A stretch of 64,000 nt of DNA from Aquila chrysaetos chrysaetos (Eukaryota > Chordata > Aves > Accipitriformes > Accipitridae): NCBI RefSeq assembly GCF_900496995.4, contig NC_044019.1, positions 2,852,001 to 2,916,000 of the forward strand, read 5' to 3'. A model generated the notes under the pieces. It made no database searches, was not told the origin of the DNA, and saw only the letters and a list, made by a program, of their open reading frames with translations. Position numbers and translations under genes: made by a program. Shown here one piece after another: positions 1 through 11,600 of the stretch (the first letter of the stretch is position 1; every line of letters starts with the position of its first letter).

Positions 1-779
1 GGCTCAGCGCTGCTGGGGGCATGACTGAGCCCTCCCTTGTGCAGATCCAAAATGGGGCACGTACGTAGGGGATAAGCTTCAGCGTCCCGCTGCCTACCAG
101 GAATCCCCTCACTGCTTCCCAGCGGATGCAGCTGATGGGAAGTGGCTGTTTTCCCCGAAGAGCCCGTCGTGACATTCCTGGGAGGCCACATGTGCTGCTC
201 ACATCCCGGGACCTCCGTCCAGCTCGTTCCCAGCTGGTCCCACCCCAGCTCAGAACAGATGGAGGACGGACGCTGCAAGCACGGGGTTGCCGGCAGCCCC
301 CGACCCACAAACCTGCCCCACGCGTGCATCCTGCCTGGCTTCTGCCCCCAGCGTGGGGGGGGGGGGCAGAAACAGCCGGCACAGATTTCACACTTGAGCC
401 TGCAAACGCCCGTTTTCTTCCCCGATGCAGTAGGCAAAGCCGCTGCCACCTTCCAGCGGCGACGCAGAGGTGGTGTTGGTGCCCCTCAGGACCCTGATGC
501 TCTGGTCACGGGGGGGGTCCCAGGTTGCTGGGTGAGCCTGCAGCAGCGATACCCCATCGGGAGCACTACAGACACCCCCCCCAGATCCTCCTCATCCCCC
601 TGAAAACACCAGCCTGTCCCTGGTTGGTGCACTGCCGAATCCAGCATCCAGCAGCTGCTGATGTGGGGACCGGGGCGGGGGGGGGACACACACGGGAGCA
701 CCCCACGAAGCCGAAGGTCCCCAGTCTAGGCACGCAATGCATGCAGGTAGTCCCAGCTGGGCCATGTCGTCCTTTATCT

Positions 780-866
780 GGAGGCTGGTAGCTTTAATTC
801 ATCCTTAATAATCATTTATGCCATTAATAAAGCCAAATCCCTAAAGTAGCTAATTAAGGGTTCGTT
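780..866. promoter_or_regulatory. AT-rich island, candidate conserved noncoding element
   Basis: About 85 bases of AT-rich sequence in a strongly GC-rich background, with several TAAT/ATTA cores (TTTAATTC, CCTTAATAATC, CATTAATAAAG, GCTAATTAAGG). This density of homeodomain-type cores is typical of vertebrate enhancers. Function is inferred from composition only. Confidence 0.35.
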
Positions 867-1222
867 CGCCCGCTGCCATCTCACACCGGGGCAGGTTTTG
901 CGTGAGATCAAGAGGGGGAAAAAAAAGAATCACAGGGAGGGTGGTGGGAGCATCCTCCCAGTGCCCGTCCTGCCAGCATCCCTGCTCCCCCGGGATGGGG
1001 GCTGGGGGCCAGGGACCCCCGAGCAGCACCCCAGGCCCTGCTCTCCCCCAGACCCAGAGTCATGGGGGTCTCTGTGGGGCCTGGGCACCCAAATCCAGGA
1101 GATGCTGAGCCAAGACGAGCTGAGCCAACTACCGCTGCTCCCGCCGCTGCCTGACCTTGCCCGGGGCTCACCTGGCCGAAACCGGGGCAGGACACGGCCC
1201 ACGAGGCCCGGTCCCGAGACCT

Positions 1223-1292
1223 GCCGTAATTGGCAGCCCTGAATTAGCATATGCACATCCTCGTTAGCAATTACACACACACGCGCGCCCTC
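1223..1292. promoter_or_regulatory. AT-rich island with POU/octamer-like site
   Basis: Contains ATTAGCATATGCACAT at about 1243-1258, which resembles two abutting octamer half-sites (ATGCA on both strands), flanked by GTAATTGG and GCAATTAC. It stands out from GC-rich flanks. A POU/homeodomain enhancer is a guess from motif content. Confidence 0.35.
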
Positions 1293-2099
1293 ATTTTCTT
1301 ATCTGAACAAGTCTACGGTGGGGACCCAGGAGACAGGGTGAGCAAACACGGGGCTGTGCGCCCAGCCTCTCCCGGTCCTCTGCTCATCACCCGAGACTGC
1401 TAAACTCATTGCACTTGTGCAACGGAGCAGAGACAACACCTCCGGCACCCACGGCCCCGCCGTACCGCTGCTTGGTCCAGGGTGGGGGCAGGCAGCAGCC
1501 CCCGCGGGGAGCAGATGGCGACTCGCAGCACTACACTGCGCGGAGCCCCGTGGGGGCCAGATGGACCGCAGGGGAGCAGAACCGTCCCGTCGTCGTCGTC
1601 CCCCCTCCGTTTCCGCTGCCATTTTACCCAACCAGCTCTAACAGCAGCCATAAATATTTAACAGCTTCATCCTCTGCTCCGCTGATGAACCGACAGCCGG
1701 AGGGACGGCAGCTCCCACCGCTCCAGCCCACTTTGCACCGCACTGGGGGGTCACTGGGCCGAGACCCCCCGCCACGTGGGCACGGCTAAGGGCACATCCC
1801 CTCCCCGCAGCATCGCTAAATAACCCCGGCAAGCCAGGCTGGAAACGCTTGAGGACTGAAATGTGGTGAATGAAGACTTAGGAGGGTGCCGGGACATTTC
1901 CCAAGAGCTGGGGACGAGGGGGATGCTGGCAAAGCTGGGCAGGTCACCCACCCTCCTGGGTGGGTGTCAGGCTCTGCGGTGGCCCCATCCCGGGCACCGT
2001 GCCGGCTGAGCACCCCTGAGCCCTCCTGGAGGTCCAAGGGGCCATAAATACCCCCAAAACCACCCCTACACCCCCAAGGGACCGGGCTCCTCGGTCAGA

Positions 2100-2890
2100 C
2101 CCCAGCCAAGAGCCCTGTGGGCAGCAGCACCGCCTCGCCGGCCACCGCAGGGGGGGGGTCCCAGGGGTCCTCTCCCCGGCGCAAAGCCGGTCGCAGGATC
2201 TCCCACGCTGCGGCACGAGGCTGCAAGTCCCGGCGTGCGGCTGCCGCGGGGGCAAGCCACGGCCCGCAACCCCCACGGGCGGCAAAGAGGCGTTTGCTGC
2301 CGAAGTCTCGCCCGGGAAAAGCCCTTTCCCGGCATCGAGGGAGTTTCGGTCCCACCGCAGGCACGGCCGGTGCCCCTTCTCGCAGTGCCCAGGCACAGCC
2401 TCGGTACCCGCCGTGGGACACACGTTGCGCCGGGGCAGTCCCTTGCCGGATGGGGCTTCCTCCCACCGCCACCACCGCCGCGGCCCCGAGCTTTTCCGCC
2501 GTTCTTCCGCCGACCCCGGGGCCGCCGGCTGCCTTCCTGCTCCGTCCCGCGCTGCCGCCCCGTTTCCTGCCCGCTGGGGCTGCCGCAGCCGCTCGGCCTC
2601 CTCCCCGGACCCACATCCACCCCACGCACATCCCCGTTTCCATGCACCGAGCGTTCCCAGCTTTCCCCGCCATGCCGGCACCGTCCATCCTCCCTATTGC
2701 TCTTTCCCGATCCTCGGACTGGGGGGACCTGGCCCTGTCGCTGTGTCCCCAACAGCTCCCCGGGGACCCTGTGCCCTCCTTGGGGGCTCTGCGTGGGACC
2801 TGGCCCCGATACCGCCGCCGGAGCGACCCGGCTCGGTTGGGCGATTTCAGGGGGTCCGCGTTTCACCAGCCATTTTCTTCCAGCTCAGTG
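2100..2890. other. Orphan CpG island
   Basis: A block of nearly 800 bases with very high G+C and many CpGs, including repeated CCGCCG/GCCGCC. No coding exon can be assigned to it and it lies about 12 kb from the nearest recognised start codon. It could be the promoter of an unannotated transcript, a distal regulatory CpG island, or only a compositional peak. Confidence 0.5.
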
Positions 2891-4045
2891 ATAAAGGTAT
2901 CGAACGCAGCAAGTCTCCCCCAGGCTCGCGCCCGGGGAGCGGCAAGTCCCCGATTGCAATCACTTTTGGGGATCTACCACTGACCTAGTTTTTAATCCAC
3001 TGCGCCAGGGCGGCAGGGATTGCACACAGGGCTGCCTTCGGCCGGCGGGAACAAGCAAGAGCTTTCCAGGAACATCGATCCCCCCCCCCCCAGTGCAAAG
3101 CCCCCCTCCTTGTTTTTGGGAGACAAGGGTCCCGCAGGCAGCTCGGCAGGGCTGGCCCCAGCTCCGTGCCGCGCTGCTGCTGAGGTCAGGCTGTTCCCAC
3201 GCTGAGCCCAAGGGTCTCCCCGAAACCGGTCGGGCGTGCGGAACCATGACTTAGCCCCGAGTCAGCCGGCGGGGAACGGCATGCACCGGCAGGCCCGGGG
3301 GTGGGGGGGTGCCGGCGGAGGGCACAGGGTGCGGTGGCGGGACGAGACCTGTACGGGGGCCCCCCGCTTCCCGGGCAGCCACGCCAGAGCCCTTAGCAAA
3401 CAGGGAAGCAAAAAATTTCCTTTTCCTTCCTCCTGCAGAACTGCAGAGCTGGGGTGACCTGCCCCTAAAGCAGCCCCCCCCCCCGCCCCGGTCACCCCAC
3501 AGGGTGAGGACCGGGAAGGGCTCTTAATCTGCATTCTCAGCTGACGCAAGGTTTGCTTATCGCTGCTGCTCCCCAGGGCCACCCCGCTGCAGGGCAGGTG
3601 ACACTGGCGGTGTCACCTCCCCTTCCAGATCCAACCCTCCCTCCAGGGATGGAGCAGGGATGATGCCACACTCCCTCCACGGTCCTTACATACATTTGGC
3701 CCCCTCCCCAGCATCACTCACTGCCCCATGGCTTCTTGGCCGAGACCATCAGGGTTTTCCCCCCCGGACCCCGGGGTGGGGGGTTCACTGCATGCTGGGC
3801 ATTGGAAGCAGGCTGTTGCCAGCCCTCTGCGCCAGCCAGGAATAAGTGGATTAGGAACCAATCTCATTATCGCTGCTAGCAGCCTTGGCAAGGGCCGTGG
3901 GATGGGGACAGGGATGGGGACAGGGTTGGGGACAGTCCCGGTGGGGGGGATCAGGGGTGGCCGGTGCCTGGCGCGGGGCAGAGTGTGGCCACGGTGCTTC
4001 AACAGCAAGGGCTCGGCTGCCTGCTGTTCCCAGTGGTGCGGCATC

Positions 4046-4110
4046 CGGGCTCTAATGAGCTGGGACGGTTAATTAGTCAGTGTCAATTTATGTTAATTAG
4101 TCGGAGGAGT
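4046..4110. promoter_or_regulatory. AT-rich island with repeated TTAATTAG cores
   Basis: Two copies of GTTAATTAGTC about 20 bases apart, plus CTCTAATGAGC, in a short AT-rich patch directly before a TG-rich simple repeat. Paired homeodomain-like sites suggest a regulatory element. No functional evidence is visible. Confidence 0.35.
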
Positions 4111-4164
4111 GGAGAGACTGATTCCTCTGCCACCTGGCTGGCACCAGGATGCGCAGGGCCTGGC

Positions 4165-4435
4165 TGGGGCGGCACGTGCGTGTGCATGGGCGCACGTGTG
4201 TGCGTGCACGCACATGTGTGCGCATCTGGGCGCATGCGTGGGTGCGTGCACAGATACGTCTGTGCGTGTGCATGTGCACAGCCCCCCCCCACGCACCCAC
4301 GCACTTGTGCACACACGCACCCACGAACACGTGCACCCATGCACCCGAACACCCGCACGCTCACGCAGCCATGCACCCGTGCACCGACGCACACGCATCC
4401 ATACACACGTGCACGCTCGGCTCCGGAAAGCCGAG
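4165..4435. repeat. TG-rich then CA-rich simple repeat
   Basis: The first part (to about 4275) is alternating GTGTGCGTGCA-type sequence. The second part (from about 4285) is CACCCACGCAC-type sequence. Both are long alternating purine-pyrimidine runs with CpG steps, a composition that favours Z-DNA, and the halves are roughly complementary so a hairpin is possible. Open frames here (His/Thr/Cys/Val-rich) are artefacts of the repeat. Confidence 0.75.
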
Positions 4436-6243
4436 CTCACACCAACGCCACAGCTCCGGGTGCTGCCGCTCGGGTGGCCCCGAGCAAATAAGGTAGGTGA
4501 CAAGGGACGGGGCAGCCATGTCCCCGGTGCAGGACAGGGTGTCACGGTCCCACGGGCTCGGTCCCGGGCAGCGACGGGACAAGCGATGCAAAGCTTCCTG
4601 TGAGTGATTCATGCTCTTCCTCGACTTTTTTGCTGCCGTACGAGCAAGGGCTGAGACCCCAGAGGAAGCCGCAGGGATTTCCAAAAGGGCTCAGAAAAAC
4701 TCCCCCCCCCCGCCCCCGCCGCCCGCTGTGATTTCCTCCCTCCGCTCGGGTCGAAACGCAGCCGCTCTGGGGGCGAAGGAGCCGTGTGGGCAACTACACG
4801 CGGCAGCAAGGCTGGGAAGCTCCCGGCGATGGGAGCAGAGCTGGGATCTGCTGCAAGGAGGGAAGAGGATGGGAAACGTGCCGTTGCCGGATCCAGCCGG
4901 GGAGCGAGCCCCTCTCCGGGCTGGGGATGAAGCTGCTCCGTCTCATGCCGCACCACGGTTTAGTCAATCCAGGCTAACAAGCATCGCAGCTTGGGCTGCT
5001 GTTAGTTTCTGGGGTTCGTTTCTTCTTCTTAAACCAGGATTGCAACCACAAAAAAAAAAAAAAAAAAGGGCAAAAAAACCTTAATCCTGCAAATCCTCTG
5101 CTGCTCCTGCCGAAGGCCTCGGTGTGTGGCATGGGCTGGATGTGCCCTGCCCCCCCCAGGGTGCCCACGATGGGATGCTGGGGTCGGATGCTACCGCAGG
5201 GCTGCTCGGGGCTGCCCAGCTCAAGCCCAGAGCAGCTAAAAATAACCCCCCGTGTCTTTACCACACCAGCCGAGGTGTTGCAGCCACCAAATCAGCTATG
5301 CAAACCAGACCGAAATTAAATCAGCTGCATGCAAGAGAGAAATCCGTTAACCCCTGCCAGGGCGGCACGGACGCGTCCCTCCGCTGGCACCGGCGCTGCG
5401 GGCCATGCCGGTGCCAGGGATGCGCGGCACCCACCGGCGCCGAAGCCTCACCGGGGCGGTGGGCTGCCACCAAGCACAGGGAGCGGGGGCTGTGGCCCCA
5501 TGGTGGGGCCGTCTTCCCCCCCCCCAGCTCCCCCGGCTCACAGCCATCTGGCCGGGGCGTATTAAAGGCATGAAGAAGCTGGAGAGAAATGAGGTCAGGG
5601 CTGCGATGGCAGCCAGGGGATGGGGCGAGCCTGCACCCTCCTCGCCTTCTCCAGCAGCAGGACCCCTCGTGTCTCCAGCGGGACCCGATTGTGGCACCAG
5701 CCAGAGCAGGGACGGCTCTTTGGGATACCCTTGGACCCCCCCAACGGGAACCCAAAGCAAGCCCCGGCCCTGACCATGGCAGCTGGCTCCCGGGCGCAGC
5801 CCGGCAGCACCGGCAGAGCTGAGCAGAAGGGCTGCACCGTGCCTGAGCGCCTGCCGGGAAATCTGCCCGTGCCACGGGCATGCAGCCCCTCGCCGGGGCT
5901 GGGGACACGCAGGGCATCAAACAGCGCCAGGAAAGGGAGAGCAGACCCCCCCCCCCCTTGCTACCGATACCCCGAAATCTGGGCAGCCAGCGCGGCGTGC
6001 ACCCCCACCGCTGCTGCCTGACCCCAGGTGCGTGAGTGCAGTGCCAAAAACGTGCCCCCTCCCGTCGCCGGTGTGTGAGCGTGAGCATGCGTGTGTGAGT
6101 CCCCGTAGGCAGCTGCCTGCATTTCATGCATTTTTAAGAAGAACAAGGTTAGTGGGTCACTCCAGCGCCGGAGGCTTTTCTCCAGCTGAGCTGCTTTGCT
6201 GCCAAACCCATCCGGGCTGGTGGCTGCCTGCACCGTGACGGCG

Positions 6244-6318
6244 AGGGGGCTGGGGCAGGCAGCGGTGCAGGCAGCGGTGCAGGCAGGCAGGCAGCGGTGC
6301 AGGCAGGCAGGCAGCGGC
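6244..6318. repeat. Short tandem repeat, GCAGGCAGCGGT type
   Basis: Tandem copies of GGCAGGCAGCGGTGCA-like units in a 75-base stretch. No gene is associated. Confidence 0.7.
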
Positions 6319-9300
6319 CCAGCCCGGCGTCGTGGCAGCGAGGTACTGCAGCTGCTTGGGGCTGCAATGGCCCTTTCTGCCCCCCGCCAGCTCCGGGCAC
6401 CATTCACCCCCAGAGGCACCCGAGAAGCGGGCAGGAGTGGGATGCAGCCAGACCGGCCCCTGTCCTGCTGCCAACAGGCAGGGAGCAGGCAGGGAGCGGG
6501 CATGCATGCTGGGGGGGACTGCAGCCCCCCAATAGGGCTGCCAGATGGGGGTCCAGCACCCCGAGCCACGGGACCTTGGCGAGGCTGGCAGGGTGCAGCA
6601 GTGGTGGCGGAGAGGAAAAGCCACGGCGGTTAAAAGTTAACGTGGAGACAAAGCAGAGCCGGGACAGCAATGCCAGCGCGGCCGCACCAATGCAAACAGC
6701 CCCAGCTTTATGGCAGCCCAGCCCTGATAAAGGGGTGAGCGGCTCCGTCCTCACCCTGCCCAGCTTTTCCCTGCGGCATTGCTCCCCCCTCCTTGGGACC
6801 GTCACCCCAGGGAGACCGTGTGCATCCGTGCAGCCGCACCAGTGCCCGTGTCCACGCTTGCACACATGTGTGCAAAGCAGCACGCGCGTGCCGGTGCGCC
6901 GTGGACTGGGACTTGCGCCAGCATCGCTGCTGGGAATGAGGTGAAGCCAAACCTGGGGTGAACCCAGACCTGGGGTGAAACCAAGCGGTGGGGTGCAACG
7001 GCAGCGATGCAGCGCCGCGTCACCGCGCAGCCCCCCCCCCCCCGGCATCCCGCCGCCGCGCAGCCGTTGTCATGGCTACGGCCATGCAAGTCTGGGCGAA
7101 ATGCATCTGCCGGTGCAGCCTGCTGAGCCGTGGGGGTGGGGAGGGCACCGACGCTCCAGTGTCGCTGCCGCCGATCGGGCCCACCCCACCAGCCCCCCTA
7201 CCCAACAGGTCCCCATCAAACCCGTAACGGGCTGCCGTCCCCCCCCCGGGACCTTTGCCGAGAGCGAGAGCCATCGCAGGAGAGCGGGGTGTGGATGGTG
7301 GGGGGGTGCCTGTCCCCTGCCATAGAGGGGCTGCAGACCCCCTTTGCAGTGGGATGGGGTACACCATGGTGAGCTCCACCGACCCTGAAAGCTGTGCAAG
7401 AGATTTGCCAGCGCTGGGCAAGCCCAGGGAGGGGGGGGGTCGGAGAGCGGTGCCTGCCTCCAGCCAGTGCAAAACCCCCACGTGTCGTCCCCCCCAGCGC
7501 ATCCCACCAGCTCCCGGGAGGCAGAGAGCCAAACCGGCACAGCTGGGATGCCTGGGACGCAAATCGCTCCCCAATAAGCTTAGCACCAGGCTGGGGCACG
7601 GAGCAGCCCCCCTGGAGCCCATCACCAGGGTCTCTGGGCTCTGCCAGCCCTCGGGCTCCCGCCCACGGCCGTGGTGGCCCTGGGAACTCTTTCGGTTTTG
7701 CTTTGAGGCAGAGGGGAATTCTGTTCCTGGCAATTAAGCAATCCAGTCTGGGGACAGCAGGGGATAAGGGAAGGAGGGGATTTCTGATGGAAAGTTGCAG
7801 ACAATCCCAGCGCTGCCGTCATTCCCCCGCCGAGCTCCACTCCCGGCTGCCCCCTCACAGCCCACCGCGGCACGGACCGAGCCCCTGCCCCATCACACCT
7901 GTGTGGGATTTTGGGGAGAGGGTTTCCCTGGTACCCCAGGATTTACCAGGGGCGACAGGTATCCCCGGCTGCCCGGCCCCAGTAAATCAGCTGGGATCTT
8001 CTGGTAGAGGGAGCAGCAGGTTCCTAATAAGGCTTTAAAGTTAATAGTCCATTAAGATGGCGGGGGGCTGGAGGTTTGCATCTCCCAGGGCTGTTTTTCC
8101 AGGCTGTTTGGGTACCAGAAGATAACACACACCCCCCCCCAGCTCCCACATCCCCCCCGGCACCCAGCACTCCCCATCCCTCCAGCCCTTCATCCAGGCA
8201 GACAGAAGCCAGGCCTGGCCCGGGTGTCCCTGCGTCTTTCCCGCTGCCCGTCCGTCCATCCCGGTCCCTTCCCCCACGGCCGTCCTCCGCACACACTGGC
8301 CTCTCTCTGCCTGGGCCCGTCAGATGTTGCTGAAAAGGAACAATGCGACGTATTGTCTCTCCCTGCTCGCAGGCTTCAAAACCCAGCAGCGCAACAAAAA
8401 GACACATTGACTTGCAGGGAGAAAGAGGCCCATACATCCCCGGCTGCTCGCCGGGGGAGGGACCGCTGCCCCAAAGCATCCCAGCGCCGCTTTCCTGTCC
8501 TGGGTCCGGCAGCGCCGGCTGCCCCCCGATGCGGTTCGGCTGGCTGCCACCGGCCCCAGGGACTTGGGAGAAAAGGGGTCTGGCGGTGGAGATGATGGGT
8601 TGCCCGTTCCCCATCGCCAAGGGTCGGGATCAGAACGTGCAAGATGCTCGCTGGACCCGCGCTGGTGAGCGTGCACGGGCTGGGACGGCGCTGGGTGTGC
8701 ACGCGTGGGCTGGACCCGTGCTGATTTTGCACGCGCAGGCTGAGCCCCCGCCAGCCATGCACCCACCCCTGCAACCCCGAGGAGAGCCAGGGCTCGCCCG
8801 TGACCGTACTCTCCGAGCGGGGAAGGAGCGTGGCACCGGCACTGCCCGCCTCGCACCCACGCTCACGCAACCGGGGAAGGGACACGCCACCCTCACCCGT
8901 GCCCGAGGCCAAGGCGAGCTGCCGTCACACAGGCACAGCTCTGCGCAGAACGGTTGAGGCGTTGACCCAAGTTAAGAGCAAGGACTGACCCTAACCCGTG
9001 TGCCCGTGGCACCGTGAGAGCCACCACGCGTCCCCAGCCCTACTGGGAGCCCCGGCAGCCACCAGCAGCCCACCCGCACGGGAGCAACCCGGGCAGCGTG
9101 GCGCAGCTCCGAGGTCCGTTTTGCCGCCGGTCACCAGGACAGGGCACAGGTGACATCAGGGATGGAGGGAGCTGAGCCCACCCTGAGGACAACCGTGGGC
9201 TCTCCCTGCCTTGGGGGGGTTACTGTCCCCAAGGGAAAGGCAGGATCCCACCTCCACCTCCGCTCCGCCATGGCAGGACACCGCTGCAGCCGGCCACGTT

Positions 9301-11214
9301 CACCGTGGCGAGGCTGGACCCGGTGAGCACCGTGCAGCGGGGCGATGCCCGAAACACACATGCCCCCCCCCACCGTGCTTCCCCACCGCGTGCCCCGGCT
9401 GTGGCGTGTGGGCACACTCCTGTGGCACCTCCGCAGGCAGCTCCGGAGGAAATGGGACGGGAAAAGCTCCGCTTGGACCCAGCATCGCTTTTGTTTCTAT
9501 TATAAACTTCCCTTCTAACGAGGAAGGAGGCTCTGAAACACGCTCACTGCTCAGCCCCCGGCCGGGGGACCCTGCCAGCAGCCCCGGCCGGGGTGGGAGG
9601 GAGCAGAGCCCGGTGTGTGGTAGCACCCAGCCACCCTCCCATCTCTGCTGCCAGCTGGATTCTGTGGCTGCTTTTCTCTCCGGACACCCGCTGGCAGCCG
9701 TCCTGTCCTGCTCTCGTAATGCAACCGAACCGGCAGTGCACGGCTTGCTCAGGGTCAGGGAGCCCTTTATCAGCACCGAAATGTAGCCTACGGCGGGGAT
9801 GTGGGAGATAAGGTGCGTGGGACGAGCATCCCGCCTGGACGAGGGTGTTGCGGCGGGTTCCTGTTCTCCCAGGAGGAGTCAGGACAGACTGGCAGGCTGG
9901 GAAAAGCGATGCGGGGGCTCCCCATGGGGTGTTGATCCCCGTCATGCAGAAACTCCCCCAGGACCGTGCCCACGGGGAGGCACCCAGGACCCCTCATGTC
10001 CCAACATCATCCCCATCCTCATCTTGGGGCGAAGTGGGGCTGGGGTCCCTGGGTAGCACGGCACAGCCCACCCCATCTACTCCACTGATGAGGTTGGAGG
10101 GTTTTAGGTTAGAGGGCTTGGCTTTGTTTGCAAATGCTCCAGCTCCTGGCTGAAAAGAAGGGCAGATGGTGTCCAAGATAAGAGACCGAGGAGATTGCTC
10201 TCTCTTTCCTCTGCCATGACTCACAGCTGCCAACCTCTGCCCCCGGCCGCCCCAGCGCGAGCGGGGAAGGGGGTGACGGAGGGAGAAAGGTCCTGGGGTG
10301 GGAGAGCAGGGCTGGTCTTGCGGGGTGGGATGCGGGAAGGATGTTACTGGAGTGAAAAGCAAGCCCAGAAATAGCAAACGCAGTTACACAAGGCACCGGT
10401 TGCCATGGGATCTTCACAACCAAAAATGACGGGGCTCTGGCAAATACAAGAACGGGCCCTTTCATGTGTTTCTATGGGAAGTCAGCGCCTCGCTGCAGCC
10501 TCCCGGGCTGGAGCCTTTCCCAGGGCAGGAAGGATTCGGGGACGCCGGTTGCGGCACCGGCTCCGAGCAGGCAGCAGGGAGACCCCCGGCAAAGTCCCAG
10601 GCAGACCCTTGCTTGGGTCCAGGATGCTTTTTCCTGGTGCAAATGTCAGAGGGTCGCTCGGCACTGACTCGACACAGCCTGAGTGACAGCGCAGCCATAA
10701 GCAGCTTCGGCAGCAACCAACTTCTGCTTGGGCGAAGGATTGGAAAGATCCCCTTGGCCATCACACGGCCCCACTCTTCCTCCTGCCTGCTCGGCCCCGG
10801 CCGGCCCTTGTCCCCTGCAGAAATCCCCCAGCATGAAGCTCAGCAGATTTTCCTTCTGCAGCTGAGGACAGCCTCGCTTGGCACCTGCGGTCGCCCCCAG
10901 CCCTTTCGCCCCGTCCCCTCGTGGGCTGCGCAGCCGGAGCATCTCTCGCCCTGGGGACCGGGCAGGTGGTCACATCCTGAAGCCGCACCGCGGGGCCCGG
11001 GAAAGCCGAACCGCAGGCAGGCACGGCTGGTGGACACGGCAGCACAGCAGAGGCAGACCCCGGACCCTAACCTGTGGCTACTATTTTTAGCCGAGGGCTG
11101 TTTGCAAGGGCCATTCCCATGCCGGAGCTGCTGCGGTGGCAGAAGCCATTACCGTCCGTCCCTGCATACGGCACAGCCTGGCCGCGCACTCTCCCTGCTG
11201 GAATTCTCTCCCCG

Positions 11215-11405
11215 GAGAGATCTAATTAGCTAATTCCTTTGCTATTTATAAATCAATATGGAAATCCCTCTGCTTTATTCCCAGCGCCGTTGGTTGCCCT
11301 GGCTGGGCCCCTGCTAACTCGGTTAAAATCCTCGAGCAGATGATCAGAGGCTTGTGAATGGCTCTAGATACATGAATAAATAATTGCATTAATTCTTCCT
11401 AAAGG
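11215..11405. promoter_or_regulatory. AT-rich island, candidate conserved noncoding element
   Basis: Two AT-rich patches, one with CTAATTAGCTAATTCC followed by a TATTTATAAATCAATATGG stretch, the other with AATAAATAATTGCATTAATTC, inside GC-rich DNA about 4 kb upstream of MARCKSL1. Homeodomain and MEF2-like cores are present. This is the longest such island in the desert. Regulatory function is inferred. Confidence 0.4.
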
Positions 11406-11529
11406 GCTGGGGGAATACGGCGGGTGGCAGGAGCAGGGCAAGGAGCTGGGGACTGCACCCTCCTGCTCCACTCCAACCCCCTGGTGCAGGGGCTGCGCTC
11501 GCCGGTCTGCCTTGCAGCCTGTCAGCGCT

Positions 11530-11600
11530 TGACACCTAATAAATTAATAATCAGCACGCAGTTTAAGTAGGTCTGGAAAGTGGAAAATAACATCCGCAAA
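11530..11600. promoter_or_regulatory. AT-rich island
   Basis: Contains CACCTAATAAATTAATAATC followed by AGTTTAAG, again unlike the GC-rich flanks. It may belong with the island about 130 bases upstream. Confidence 0.3.

Noticed and set aside
2066-2988. Several overlapping frames of 190-290 codons on both strands
   Set aside because: They coincide with a CpG island where stops are scarce; composition is Pro/Arg/Ala/Gly-rich without any motif.
4083-4545. Cys/His/Val-rich frames resembling metallothionein-like or zinc-binding proteins
   Set aside because: The cysteines and histidines come from the GTGTGCGTGCA/CACGCAC simple repeat.
5048-5068. A run as a possible retroposed-gene tail
   Set aside because: No retrocopy-like coding sequence or target duplication is visible next to it.
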